Below are positions 1-8,679 of a DNA stretch of 64,000 nt, piece by piece; position 1 is the stretch's first letter, and every line of letters begins with the position of its first letter. Below the pieces are notes generated by a model. The model had not been told where the DNA came from. It was given only the letters and a program-made list of their open reading frames with translations, and made no database searches. This DNA is from Paenibacillus gyeongsangnamensis. GTDB lineage: Bacteria > Bacillota > Bacilli > Paenibacillales > NBRC-103111. Position numbers and translations under genes: made by a program. The stretch is taken from the NCBI RefSeq assembly GCF_027533625.1, contig NZ_JAQAGZ010000031.1, positions 1 to 64,000 on the forward strand, written 5' to 3'.

Positions 1-72
1 CTTGGTATAACGGATTTGATGAAAATCAAAGTCAACCAGTACCGTGAAAGATACGGACTTGAACCAATCTAA
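1..72 (+). CDS. C-terminal tail of an unidentified protein (cut by window start)
   Basis: Reading frame 1 is open from the first base to a TAA at 70-72, giving a basic 23-residue tail ending YGLEPI. The rest of the gene lies outside the window. It sits just upstream of a probable group II intron domain V, where an intron-encoded reverse transcriptase/maturase would end, but the tail itself shows no recognisable motif. The assignment to an intron ORF is by position only. Confidence 0.3.
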   Translation, partial: LGITDLMKIKVNQYRERYGLEPI

Positions 73-128
73 CTCACCCAAATCTATGAGTAACGAGGAA
101 CTTATGATCTAGTACATTCAGTTAGAGG

Positions 129-211
129 GAACGCGGAGTGCTGGGAAACTGGCACGCTCCGTGTGGAGCAGGGGAAAAGCTGGAGATCACTTCAAACGCT
201 TACCTATTGCA
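129..211 (+). mobile_element. Probable 3' end of a group II intron (domains V and VI)
   Basis: Bases 131-163 fold as a domain-V-like hairpin. The lower stem CGGAG/CTCCG and upper stem TGC/GCA are separated on the 3' side by a two-base CG bulge, and a GAAA tetraloop closes the top. This is the layout of bacterial group II domain V. It is followed by a GGGGAAAAGCTGGAG segment and a terminal TTACCTATTGC, which resembles the ends of bacterial group II introns. The exact 3' splice site near 211 is a guess. A covariance search against the group II intron models would settle it. Confidence 0.45.
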
Positions 212-566
212 ACCGTTAGTTAAATATCGTCAACTATGCGAAACCACTTTGTGAATCATGGTTTTTTATGTTGACAAATCGTGTGATTTGACGTGAAAAT
301 CAAATTAAACAACCCAATATCTTCGTCGCTGTTCACATTATGCGATATATTCGTAATGCAAATTCGCTCTAAGGTAAAGGAAGTTGAATTAACTGATAGG
401 ATAGTTCAATCACCTTACCGCGAAGCGGTTTTCTCTTGATCAAAATTTAACATTTAACGATAACAGATACCGATTCCAATAAACATTGGCATATCGATGA
501 ATGAAAACGGGTCCTCATTCTGGGGGAATTTCCCACCATTATTATCGTGGAGGTGTTACGTAACAT
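212..566. other. Intergenic, no gene seen; one imperfect hairpin
   Basis: No credible coding sequence was found. Bases 371-419 form a long imperfect hairpin, with outer arms GGTAA (373-377) and TTACC (415-419) and inner arms TTGAA..ACT and AGTTCAA. It has no T tract, so it is not a simple terminator. The metallophosphoesterase ribosome site GGAGGT is at 549-554. Confidence 0.5.
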
Positions 567-1706
567 ATGGGAGGATTTTTTGACATAAAAAAAATTGTTG
601 ATTATTTTGATCTTGTAACCAAGCTAACTTGGGCTTGTATCAGGGGAAACACTACTAGAGCCACCGAGTTGATCAATGAGCTTCGCATGTATGACTACGA
701 CCCACGATGGAGTGAGGTCATCGATGAGTATCTGTTGTTCAAGGAACAAGGCGATACGATCCCTTACGTTCGCTACAAGGATCTCAGCGATTTTGTCATT
801 CCGATAGAAAATAAGCTGAAGATCGCTTTTATTTCCGATTGGGGAACCGGAGCTAAAGACGCTGAGAGCCTGTTATTACAGGTAATGCGCCATGAGCCTG
901 AAATGTTGATCCATCTCGGCGACATCTATTACGCAGGTACGATGGACGAAGTGCAGAATAATTTCTATAACATTATCGAGAAAAACATAAATTTAGAGCA
1001 AACAAAGGTCTATAATCTTTCTGGAAACCACGATATGTATTCCGGAGGCAAAGGCTACTACTGGTTGCTAAAACATCTCAAACAGCAAGCCAGCTATTTC
1101 TGCCTAAGAAACGATTACTGGCAGTTCCTAGCGATGGACACCGGCCTCAATGATAACAACCCATTCACTACCCATTTGAAACTCACCTACCTCGATCCCG
1201 CGGAAGTCGTTTGGCACCTCGATAAGTTCAAGACTGCCGGCACGCGTAAGACCGTTCTGCTATCACATCACCAGTTCTTCAGTGATGGCGGAGTTGGAAT
1301 GGACGAGCACGGCCGTAAAGTCGCTTTTAACCCCCATTTAAATACAGCGTTCCACAAAGTGCTTGACCAGGTAGAACTCTGGCTCTGGGGACACGAACAT
1401 AATCTGATCGTTTTCGATGAATATATTAATCTGCAGCGTGGTAGATGTATTGGTGCCAGTGCTTTTCCTGTGATGGCCCATAAATTGCCATACCCAACAA
1501 AGGCAGATCTTAATCTGCAGGGATTGAACGCCTGGCCAACCATAAACAATCAAGTAATGTTAAGAACAAACAATGATGGCTTCTATAACCACGCCTACGT
1601 AATCATGACACTTGAAGACGCAAATGCCAGGGTGGATTACTATCAGGTTGATTCCATTGATAACGGTGACAGCGAGCTTTTGTATTATGATGAGATCCGT
1701 TCGTAA
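567..1706 (+). CDS. Calcineurin-like metallophosphoesterase
   Basis: 379-residue protein with the full set of metallophosphoesterase motifs: SDWG with D91 in place of the usual DxH, LGDIYYAG, the GNHD signature (G153-D156), the LSHH block and the GHEH motif (H276, H278). The family binds two metal ions and hydrolyses phosphomono- or phosphodiesters. About 80 residues precede the catalytic domain and carry no motif I recognise. No signal peptide or membrane segment is visible, so it is probably cytoplasmic. The ATG is preceded by GGAGGT 12 bases upstream. It stands alone, between the intron remnant and a recombinase gene, so the substrate is not indicated by context. Confidence 0.85.
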   Translation: MGGFFDIKKIVDYFDLVTKLTWACIRGNTTRATELINELRMYDYDPRWSEVIDEYLLFKEQGDTIPYVRYKDLSDFVIPIENKLKIAFISDWGTGAKDAESLLLQVMRHEPEMLIHLGDIYYAGTMDEVQNNFYNIIEKNINLEQTKVYNLSGNHDMYSGGKGYYWLLKHLKQQASYFCLRNDYWQFLAMDTGLNDNNPFTTHLKLTYLDPAEVVWHLDKFKTAGTRKTVLLSHHQFFSDGGVGMDEHGRKVAFNPHLNTAFHKVLDQVELWLWGHEHNLIVFDEYINLQRGRCIGASAFPVMAHKLPYPTKADLNLQGLNAWPTINNQVMLRTNNDGFYNHAYVIMTLEDANARVDYYQVDSIDNGDSELLYYDEIRS

Positions 1707-1858
1707 CCGGAACCAAGCGGTAAATTCTACCTTTTATCTACCCATCTTAGTTAGGTAATTGGCAGTAAATCTATTGCAGTAATGGAGACGATACTTCATA
1801 GATTAAACCCTCCCATTTTAAACAAAGCTAGAATTACAAATAATTGGGAGGTTTTTTC

Positions 1859-2701
1859 ATGAAGTTAAACGACTTGTGGGTGCTGTATGAAGCCGATAAG
1901 CGAATTTTAGGTTTTAGTCCTCATACCTTAAAAGCGTACTCTCTTCAATTAAGAATTCTCATCCGTGAAATAGGTGACATTGAAATTGAGGAAATTTCTT
2001 TGAGCTTGCTTAAAGAATATTTGGCTAAAGAAGCAGAACGGTTAAAACCAAGCAGCTTAGGACACCGTATTCGATTAGTGCGATCCCTATTTCGTTTTGC
2101 ATTTGAAGAAGGGCATATTGCCCGAAATCCATCTCTTAAATTAAGAGAACCAAAAACGGAAAAACGCATACCTAAATTTCTGATTGAGGAAGATGTTATC
2201 CAACTTAAGATTTCTTGTCTGTCGAATCGCGAGCGTGCTCTTTTAGAATTTTTGTATTGTACAGGTTGCCGCGTTGGTGAAGTACAGAAAATAAACATCG
2301 AAGATATAAATTGGGAACATTGCTCAGCAATTGTGAATGGAAAAGGGTCAAAACAAAGAGAGATTTATTTTACGACTGAGTGTAAGGTATGGTTAAAAAG
2401 ATATCTGGGAGATAGACAGGATTCCTGTAAAGCCCTTTTTGTAACAGAAACATATCCAATCCGTAGGATGGCAATCCCTACAATACGATGGACAGTCAAA
2501 AAAATGGCAAGCCGCGGCGAGGTTTCCGTGAATGTATACCCTCATCGATTTCGTCATACATTCGCTTGCCAACTACTGGATAATGGTGCACCGTTAGATT
2601 TCATCCAGGGGATGCTTGGGCATGAGAAGGCATCCACTACCCAAATATATGCCCAACTTCGGGGTGAACGTCGTAAAGAGCTGTATCGTCGCTACTTTTA
2701 A
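1859..2701 (+). CDS. Tyrosine recombinase / integrase (XerC/D-like)
   Basis: 280 residues with an N-terminal SAM-like core-binding domain (about 1-100) and a C-terminal catalytic domain. All catalytic residues are present: R138 in TGCRVGE, the HxxR pair H229/R232 in PHRFRH, H255 in LGHEK and nucleophile Y264 in QIYAQL. The length is typical of Xer and small integron/transposon recombinases. The ATG at 1859 is chosen because GGGAGG lies 8-14 bases upstream; an in-frame TTG at 1844 lies before that ribosome site. There is no adjacent phage or partner recombinase, so its role (element mobility or a stray Xer paralogue) is open. It lies close to intron and IS66 debris, which fits a mobile-element hotspot. 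Confidence 0.85.
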   Translation: MKLNDLWVLYEADKRILGFSPHTLKAYSLQLRILIREIGDIEIEEISLSLLKEYLAKEAERLKPSSLGHRIRLVRSLFRFAFEEGHIARNPSLKLREPKTEKRIPKFLIEEDVIQLKISCLSNRERALLEFLYCTGCRVGEVQKINIEDINWEHCSAIVNGKGSKQREIYFTTECKVWLKRYLGDRQDSCKALFVTETYPIRRMAIPTIRWTVKKMASRGEVSVNVYPHRFRHTFACQLLDNGAPLDFIQGMLGHEKASTTQIYAQLRGERRKELYRRYF

Positions 2702-2919
2702 ATGCCTCCTCCGGGTGGGACTCCTCTAAACTAAAGGGCAGATTAGTATGGAAAAATCAGGTAATCGCTTATGTGGGACGAATCAATACAGAGTTATTAA
2801 TTTTGATTGACGTTCATGGTGGGTAACTATGAAGATTATTCTAAGGTCGGACGGACAGAACCGCTTTTTGTCATTGTTCTACTGAGGAAAAAAATTATAA
2901 AAAATTGAGGTGGTGGGGC

Positions 2920-3621
2920 ATGCCAATACTTATCAGGCAAAAACGACTTGTATGGATCACTACCGGGGTGATCTTTGCTTTCGCCATTCTATACGCACTT
3001 GCTTTTGTTAATGATACCCCAGGGGGATTATCGGATTGGCGGATGTCGCACGCCATGGGACTGAACGGAACGATCCGTATCCCACTTGGAAAAACCCCAG
3101 AGGATGCGATCCGAAAGTTCCGACATTTTCCATCGATGCAAGTCATTCACCAAGAACCTGTAGAAGGAGGCCTCCTTCTATTTATTAAGCGATTTTATGA
3201 ACAAGATGGCAACGATCTTCAGGTAGAGTATGTACGAAAAACGTGGCTCGGATGGAAGTGGGCTTGGGGCGGGGGATACGGAATCGGTGGAAGCAAGTCT
3301 CCTCTGTCAGCTAAGTCTGCGTTAAATTATATGAGTATGCCTAAAGTAAAAAGTCTCTCAACTCCTTTTCCCATGGTGTTTGGGGATGTCCTAGATTCAT
3401 CTGTTAAGAAAGTAACTGTCGAGGTCAAGGGCAAAGGCACAGGCACTAGTAAATACACCGCTAAACTGACTGGAATGGGGCATATGATTTGGTTCGTGTT
3501 TCTCCCCTCGTCAGATTCCACTCCTTTTGATATCAACGGTTTTAATCAAGAAGGGAACCTAATAGCTTATAAAACAATAAATGATCCGAATGACTATGGT
3601 TCGATAGATCTCAGAAATTGA
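2920..3621 (+). CDS. Hypothetical single-pass membrane protein
   Basis: 233 residues, not recognised. A basic N-terminus (RQKR) is followed by one hydrophobic segment (about residues 9-28), then a soluble, probably extracytoplasmic part with no cysteine pair or known motif. Tryptophan- and glycine-rich stretches occur near residues 108-122. ATG 2920 follows a GAGGTGG ribosome site at 2907-2913; the in-frame TTG at 2905 would start on top of that site. It is monocistronic. The base composition is like its neighbours. Confidence 0.55.
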   Translation: MPILIRQKRLVWITTGVIFAFAILYALAFVNDTPGGLSDWRMSHAMGLNGTIRIPLGKTPEDAIRKFRHFPSMQVIHQEPVEGGLLLFIKRFYEQDGNDLQVEYVRKTWLGWKWAWGGGYGIGGSKSPLSAKSALNYMSMPKVKSLSTPFPMVFGDVLDSSVKKVTVEVKGKGTGTSKYTAKLTGMGHMIWFVFLPSSDSTPFDINGFNQEGNLIAYKTINDPNDYGSIDLRN

Positions 3622-3818
3622 TTTTCAGGTTAATGTGAAACAGTGGTAGGAAATAATGAATACGCAAATCAAAACTCTGAGTAAGACGCTAGTCCATACT
3701 TAACTCCCTCGGTACGATAGCGCGGCGATGGAACCTAAGCGTCAAACCCTACACACCTTCAAGTGGAATGAGCAGCATGAGAAAATGAAGGCAACCGAAA
3801 TCACAAGGAGGTTGCCTC

Positions 3819-3944
3819 ATGACAGCAAAAGAACAACTTCGGCAGCAATGGGCGACACGCGTTGCCGAGTTCCGGGCCAGCGGTATGACCCTGAAAGCCT
3901 GGTGTGCGGCTCACAACTGCACAGTCGACCAAATGAAATATCCC
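3819..3944 (+). pseudogene. IS66-family accessory protein TnpA, 5' fragment
   Basis: The first 42 codons read as a classic IS66 TnpA N-terminus (MTAKEQLRQQWATRV, then GMTLKAWCAAHN), preceded by AGGAGG at 3805-3810. After about codon 42 the reading departs from the family, and no TnpB or transposase follows, so the element has been truncated. A GTAAGACGCT motif at 3681-3690 resembles the GTAA start of IS66 ends and could be the left terminus; this is a guess. The scrap runs almost into the 3' end of the response regulator gene on the other strand. Confidence 0.7.
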
Positions 3945-4028
3945 GCATCGGCCCCTTCGGCCACGCGCTTTATCCCGATCACCAGTTCAAGATTAACCGC
4001 GGTGAACCGTATCACAAGTAGGCGAATA

Positions 4029-4679
4029 TCACCGATCATGCTTGTGTAAATAAGCAATGGCTTCCGCTCGGCTGGAAACCTCCAGCTTCTTGTAAATTGC
4101 ACTCAAGTAATTCTTAACGGTTCCTTTGGTCAATAGCAATTCGGTAGCAATGGACTGATTCGACTTCCCCTGTTTCAGCAGGCTGATGATATTCCGTTCC
4201 TGAATGGAAAGTGCATGTTTAGGCCTGTCCCAGTGTTGTTCAGGAGCTGCTTCTGCTGCATTTAGAGTCTGAACTAAACGCATCTGTATACTGGAGGGGT
4301 AATTCATTCTTCCTTCCAAACAGTCCTGGATAGTAGACAATATTTTCTCTGTCTCTACCCCTTTCACTAGAAAACCGCTTGCGCCAAGACGAATGGCTTC
4401 CCAGATATATTCCTCATCCTCGAAGGTTGTTAAAATTAATATTTTCGTATCCGGAAATTCGGAAATAATTTCCTTGGTCGCTTGCAGGCCGTCGAGCTTT
4501 GGCATCTGGATGTCCATGATAACCAACTGAGGATGGTGTTTTTTCACTTGTGCGATGGTTGATAACCCATCTCCGGTTTTTGCAACTACGTTGTAATCCT
4601 CTTCCATGCTTAAAATAGCTGCGATACCATCGCGGATTAAGGGCTGGTCGTCTGCGATCACAATTTTTGTTTTATCCAA
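4029..4679 (-). CDS. NarL/LuxR-type response regulator
   Basis: 216 residues: receiver domain (about 1-120) with acidic pair D10/D11, phosphoacceptor D56 in VIMDIQMP and the conserved K of LVKG, then a LuxR-type helix-turn-helix (about 150-210) with LTKGTVKNYLS. The start is TTG at 4679, inside the end of the kinase gene (8-base overlap) and preceded by GGAGAG, which argues for translational coupling. It acts as the DNA-binding partner of the upstream kinase. No target operon such as an ABC exporter follows, so the regulated genes are unknown. Confidence 0.9.
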   Translation of the reverse strand: MDKTKIVIADDQPLIRDGIAAILSMEEDYNVVAKTGDGLSTIAQVKKHHPQLVIMDIQMPKLDGLQATKEIISEFPDTKILILTTFEDEEYIWEAIRLGASGFLVKGVETEKILSTIQDCLEGRMNYPSSIQMRLVQTLNAAEAAPEQHWDRPKHALSIQERNIISLLKQGKSNQSIATELLLTKGTVKNYLSAIYKKLEVSSRAEAIAYLHKHDR

Positions 4680-5844
4680 TGTATTCTCTCCGTTCCATCG
4701 GTATGGACTGAAGGGGGATTGTGATTTCTAGTGTAACGCCGGTTGTAGAAGCATTATATGTAATGAATAAGCCCCCTCCCACTTCCTCAACTCTTTCATT
4801 CATTGCTTTCAGACCAAATCCGTGAATCAATTGCGATGGTGCATTTCCGTTATCGGCTAATAGAAATTGTATGGATTCAGGCTGGACTTTGAGCGAGAAC
4901 TGGAAGAACGTGCTGGAGCCGTGCCGAATTCCATTGGTAAGACCTTCTTGCAGTGCTCTATAAATCGTTAGCTCAATCTTAGGTGTTAAATTCGGTATAG
5001 AATGGTCGATATCATACTTAATTTCCACGCCCGTCTGCTTTTTGGTTTCATCGATTAATTTTAGAAGCTCGGATTTGAATGCACGTTCGGAAAGACTATC
5101 ACGCAACAGGTGGACGGAACCGCGAACTTCATTCAGTCCGTTACGGATATGCTCTGCCGTTCGATCGATCATCTCTTTGGCAATCGTGTAGTTGTTTCTA
5201 TCGATCGCATGAGAGGCGGTTTGCAACCCGGTTAACGCAGAAGTTAGGGTGTGGCCAACGGAGTCATGGATGTCTCGGGATATTCTGGTGCGCTCTTGTA
5301 ACGCAGCTTTTTGTTCCAGTTCCACAGTTGCGGCTTGAAGCTGTTCGTTGGTCGCGGCGAGCACCTGTTTTTGCTGATAAGCCATTTTCGCAAGCAAGCT
5401 TATGCCGAAAATGGCTAAAAATTCAATAAACCGCGGTAAAATCAAGTATATTTGCTCAAAAGGGGGGAAATTACGATAGATTATAACGCCTAGCAGAATG
5501 CTAACATAGCTGATGCATGTAAAGATGATAGAAAGCTTTCTCGACTGATAGAAGGTGAATTCGCCTATAAGAATCAGGAGATACGTTTGTGCAAAAAAGC
5601 TTTCCGACCATACACATACAGCTAAAGCTAACACGAGTTGAAAGTACAAAAAGAGGATGCCGGGTTTTCCAAACAAATCAATCATTATGATGTAATCTCG
5701 CAACATAACGACCGTAATATACATGCATGAAAGTAACTGGAGACCGAACGAAAACTTAGTTGTATGCAATAGCAAGAGCACCGTTGTCGCGACAACAATA
5801 ATGTTCAAAATAAACTTCATTTTGTTATTTAAATGTGCATCCAT
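4672..5844 (-). CDS. Sensor histidine kinase (HisKA_3 / NarL-partner type)
   Basis: 390 residues. Five or six hydrophobic segments fill residues 10-155, followed by a short coiled coil (about 156-184), the HisKA_3 box RISRDIHDSVGHT with H193, and a HATPase domain with the N-box ALQEGLTNGIRHG and G-boxes DNGN and GFGLKAMNERV. The absence of a large extracellular loop suggests sensing within or at the membrane, as in DesK/LiaS-like kinases. It forms an operon with the response regulator through an 8-base overlap. The signal is not predictable from the sequence. Confidence 0.9.
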   Translation of the reverse strand: MDAHLNNKMKFILNIIVVATTVLLLLHTTKFSFGLQLLSCMYITVVMLRDYIIMIDLFGKPGILFLYFQLVLALAVCVWSESFFAQTYLLILIGEFTFYQSRKLSIIFTCISYVSILLGVIIYRNFPPFEQIYLILPRFIEFLAIFGISLLAKMAYQQKQVLAATNEQLQAATVELEQKAALQERTRISRDIHDSVGHTLTSALTGLQTASHAIDRNNYTIAKEMIDRTAEHIRNGLNEVRGSVHLLRDSLSERAFKSELLKLIDETKKQTGVEIKYDIDHSIPNLTPKIELTIYRALQEGLTNGIRHGSSTFFQFSLKVQPESIQFLLADNGNAPSQLIHGFGLKAMNERVEEVGGGLFITYNASTTGVTLEITIPLQSIPMERREYIG

Positions 5845-6114
5845 TCTAGTACCCCATAGTTAAGTTGTTTTCATTTATCATACCATAAATGTTACTTAGG
5901 TCATAAAATTTGGATAATTATGTCGAAAATAAGTGGATTTCGGCCTCTGCTAGTGCACATCTTCATCTAGGAAAGAATCAAAAGAGATACCTATAATGAG
6001 GTTGTGGTGAATTTCCCTTTTAACAGGAACGGGGAACATTATCACAAGTGAAGCAGCGTCATCCATGAGCAAGACTGACCGGCAACATGAACCTTGTTTT
6101 GAGGCGGTAATTTC

Positions 6115-6645
6115 ATGAAAAATGAATCAAAAATGCTTCAGTCATTAGATGATGCTACTCTTGTAGAGATGTATAGAAAAGGCGAACCGGAAGCTTTTAA
6201 TGTTTTATTAAGACGCTATTCCAATAAGTTTAGTTTTTATGCGCATCGTTTTTATTATAAGGGTATGACATATCAAGATTCTGTTCAAGAAGGGGCTGTA
6301 GGCCTATTTAAAGCAGTTCTGAGATATCAACCTGAACGGGGAGCTTCATTTCACTCATTTGCAGAGGTGCACATTCGCGGTCAGGTCATCAACGCAATTA
6401 AAGGTGCCTCTCGTAATAAACATAGATTTCTAAATAATTCCGTTTCTTTACATAATGCAATCTTCGACGATGGAGATTTTAACCGAATGGATTTCATCAA
6501 AAATACAGAACCGTCTCCCGAGGAATTTTTCTTTCGGAATATCGATGATTATGAGGAAAAACAGAAAATCAACTTTGTCAGCGGGTCAGAAAGAAACTTT
6601 CTAAAGTTTGCTCGAGAAGAGCAGCTAGCAAGTTGGACTTGCTGA
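6115..6645 (+). CDS. SigH-like sigma-70 factor, lacking region 4
   Basis: 176 residues. Residues 10-100 match sigma region 2 (DSVQEGAVGLFKAV, SFHSFAEVHIRGQVINAI). The linker HRFLNNSVSLHNAIFDDG parallels the SigH (Spo0H) linker. Where region 4.1 should begin (SGSERNFL) the protein changes character and stops 17 residues later, so the -35-binding helix-turn-helix is missing; SigH proteins are about 215 residues. It may be a 3'-truncated sigH paralogue, since broken genes follow immediately, or a region-2-only regulator. GAGGCGG upstream is a plausible ribosome site. Confidence 0.65.
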   Translation: MKNESKMLQSLDDATLVEMYRKGEPEAFNVLLRRYSNKFSFYAHRFYYKGMTYQDSVQEGAVGLFKAVLRYQPERGASFHSFAEVHIRGQVINAIKGASRNKHRFLNNSVSLHNAIFDDGDFNRMDFIKNTEPSPEEFFFRNIDDYEEKQKINFVSGSERNFLKFAREEQLASWTC

Positions 6646-6723
6646 ACGAAACATTATACATCCAAACGCCCAAGTAGGGCTCCCTTCCGGGTATAGGCAA
6701 TCGGCTGGACTGTACTTTTATAA

Positions 6724-7161
6724 TCGATTTCGGTGGCCAAGCTCGGACAAGGGGATTTCCTAGGGGAAATGTCCCTGCTCGAGGGGCTGCCCCGCAGCGG
6801 GACGGCGGTAACTTCCACGGCTTGTGAGCTGGTGGGACTTGGGAGTGAGTCGTTCCGCAAACTTATGACTGAGGATAGTGTACTGGCCTGGCGGGTTATG
6901 AAGGGGCTATTGAACCGCATCCGCAACTTAAACCAAGAACTGGCACAGAGCGTAGGAAAGGATTTGCAGGAAATGGCACGCAGTCTGCATGAGCATGCGC
7001 AGTGGATTTCGGGCAGTATCAAGCAGATTGCGGTGTCGGCGCAAGAGATCGATGCGAATGAGAAACTTCTAGTGGGGCAGTCCAGAGAGGTTCAGGGAAT
7101 CTCTAAGGATATCGGGGCGATGCTCAATTTACTTCAACATATCGCGAGCGAGGAATCATAA
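6724..7161 (+). pseudogene. Fragment of a cyclic-nucleotide-binding-domain protein
   Basis: The frame contains the second half of a CRP-type cNMP-binding fold (LGQGDFLGEMSLLEGLPRSG, the phosphate-binding cassette region). A helical stretch rich in Q/E/S follows, of the kind that precedes a chemoreceptor signalling domain. The first half of the cNMP fold is missing and the frame is closed by a TAA at 6721, so any start (GTG 6733) would make a partial domain. An MCP-like signalling tip lies 300 bases downstream and may be the other end of the same broken gene. Confidence 0.6.
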
Positions 7162-7193
7162 TTATTATATAGATTAAAAGGAGCTGGATGAGA

Positions 7194-7343
7194 ATGTTTA
7201 AAATGTCACCGCAGGAATTGGATATTGTTCTGATTTCTAAACAGCTTGGCATGGATGTAAATAAAATGCTTACATTTATTTTTGACAAAGAAAACAAGGC
7301 TCCGGAAAACTATGAAACCCCGACAGAGGTTGAAATAGCTTGA
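7194..7343 (+). CDS. Small hypothetical protein, 49 aa
   Basis: ATG 7194 follows AAAGGAGC by about 10 bases, and the 49-codon frame ends in TGA at 7341. The product is acidic with no membrane segment and contains SPQELDIVLISKQLGMDV. I do not recognise it. A strong ribosome site in the midst of debris suggests it may be translated, but it could be the start of a longer lost gene. ATG 7188 in the same frame is too close to the ribosome site. Confidence 0.4.
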   Translation: MFKMSPQELDIVLISKQLGMDVNKMLTFIFDKENKAPENYETPTEVEIA

Positions 7344-7451
7344 ACGTCTCGGTTATAAATTTTTATCGGAATTGTTTTACCTCAAACCCAACCTAAAATT
7401 CCCCTTATGAAACATCGATTCATCCCTTTCAAAACGTATCCGTTTCTACAA

Positions 7452-7514
7452 ACGCACATCCTCGGCCTCAACGCAGCCATCGAGGCGGCGCGCAGCGGGG
7501 AATACGGACGCATT
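7452..7514 (+). pseudogene. Fragment of a chemoreceptor (MCP) signalling tip
   Basis: The frame reads THILGLNAAIEAARSGEYGR, the highly conserved hairpin tip of methyl-accepting proteins that contacts CheA/CheW. Nothing recognisable as MCP precedes or follows within the frame. It is probably a relic of the same gene as the cNMP-binding fragment at 6724-7161, since cNMP plus MCP-tip fusions occur in Paenibacillaceae (my recollection, not verified). Confidence 0.6.
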
Positions 7515-7634
7515 TATTCAGAAGGCGTAAGACCAGAAGAGAACTTCCTTCTATCGTCGATAACGATGGAACCGATCCATCGCTTGTTTTCGTTTCCGAG
7601 GGATCCGCTCAACAAAACGGGCAGGTTACTTTAG

Positions 7635-7830
7635 CCGAATTATTAGCAACGGTACGGGAGGGCCTGTGAATTCAACGTTATTCTATACCCTTTATTTGTA
7701 TCAAAACGGCATCGGCAACTTCCAAATGGGGTATGCTTCCGCCATGGCATGGGCTTTGCTTGTCAATATCGCTTGTTTTACGGGCCTGATCTTCTTGACA
7801 TCGAAAAAGTGGGTTCATTACGGGGACTAG
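7635..7830 (+). pseudogene. 3' remnant of a MalF-type sugar ABC permease
   Basis: The frame ending in TAG 7828-7830 reads SNGTGGPVNSTLFYTLYLYQ, then GYASAMAW and a last membrane helix ending SKKWVHYGD. This is the standard C-terminus of UgpA/MalF-type permeases. The N-terminal two thirds, including the EAA loop, are gone. It is immediately followed by the start of a MalG-type partner, so an entire importer once stood here. Confidence 0.75.
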
Positions 7831-7844
7831 GGGGGAAAGACAAC

Positions 7845-8265
7845 ATGGAATTGAACGTTCAGGTTCAACGATTGCTGCTGCATGCGTTCATTATCGCTGG
7901 CATAGTATTGATGCTGTATCCGATTCTTTGGATGCTGGTCAGCTCATTCAAGCCAACCGAGACGATTCTGACCGACAACAGCCTGTGGCCGAGTCATCTG
8001 ACGCTCGCGAACTATGTGAAAGGCTGGAAAGGAACCTCGGGTACGTTGGACGTGGAACGATTTCTTCAGCCAGCTTTTGTACTTGAGCAGCGTCAAGAAA
8101 TACACCGTAACTCTTGCTCTTCGCATGTTTACTGATGCAGGAGGAGAGGCGGCGCTGGGGTCCCTGTTTGCCATGTCGGTGTTATCAATCATCCCGGTAT
8201 TTCTTATCTTTCTATTCTTCCAGCGGTATATCGTGGAAGGCATAGCTACATCCGGCATCAAGTGA
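7845..8265 (+). pseudogene. MalG-type sugar ABC permease with internal deletion
   Basis: An ATG after GGGGGGAAAG opens a normal MalG-type N-terminus: a hydrophobic helix with LYPILWMLVSSFKPTE, then the LANYVKGW periplasmic segment. The frame is lost near 8050. A second frame (8077-8265) supplies only the C-terminus, LFAMSVLSIIPVF and QRYIVEGIATSGIK. The central helices and EAA loop are missing. The pair with 7635-7830 is the remains of a sugar importer. Confidence 0.75.
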
Positions 8266-8679
8266 TTGTCTCTATTCGATATATCTTTTACCCCACGAAC
8301 ACATCGCATCGAGAATCGGTTTCAGGGACCATCCGTAATCATGCCGACAGGCCGTCGGATCATTGTCGGAAAATTGCCGCCGGTTGCCAGCTAAACGACG
8401 AGGGACATTCCGGAGTCCAACGGTATTTTGAAGCATTCCGTCATTTTTCTTTGAGGGGATATTCTCATCAATTATGAAAATCTGTGTTATTCTTAGCTGC
8501 CAGACTCTAAGTCGTTATCACTAGTTATGAAAATGCTCTTTGTAAATCAAGCTTTTAGATGTCATTTTTCTCACTAATTCTGACACCACACGATGAATTA
8601 AGAAGAAAAAATAAGTAAAGCCTCTCGAGGAGCTTCCTCAAGAGGCTTATTATACTCAAGCATATAATATTGTTTTTAA
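8266..8679. other. Degenerate intergenic stretch
   Basis: Short open frames occur here (such as 8262-8477), but none has a recognisable domain or ribosome site. It is probably decayed sequence downstream of the permease remnants. The only clear element is the hairpin at 8620-8646. Confidence 0.4.
8620..8646 (-). terminator. Rho-independent terminator of the 8680-9168 gene
   Basis: The hairpin has outer arms GCCTCT/AGAGGC and inner arms GAGGA/TCCTC. Reading on the minus strand it is followed by a T-rich run, 34 bases past the stop codon of the minus-strand gene. Confidence 0.65.

Noticed and set aside
3681..3690. GTAAGACGCT as an IS66 left end
   Set aside because: No matching right end or target duplication, so the boundary is not supported.
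8262..8477. 71-codon ORF after the permease remnants
   Set aside because: No ribosome site, no domain, in decayed DNA.
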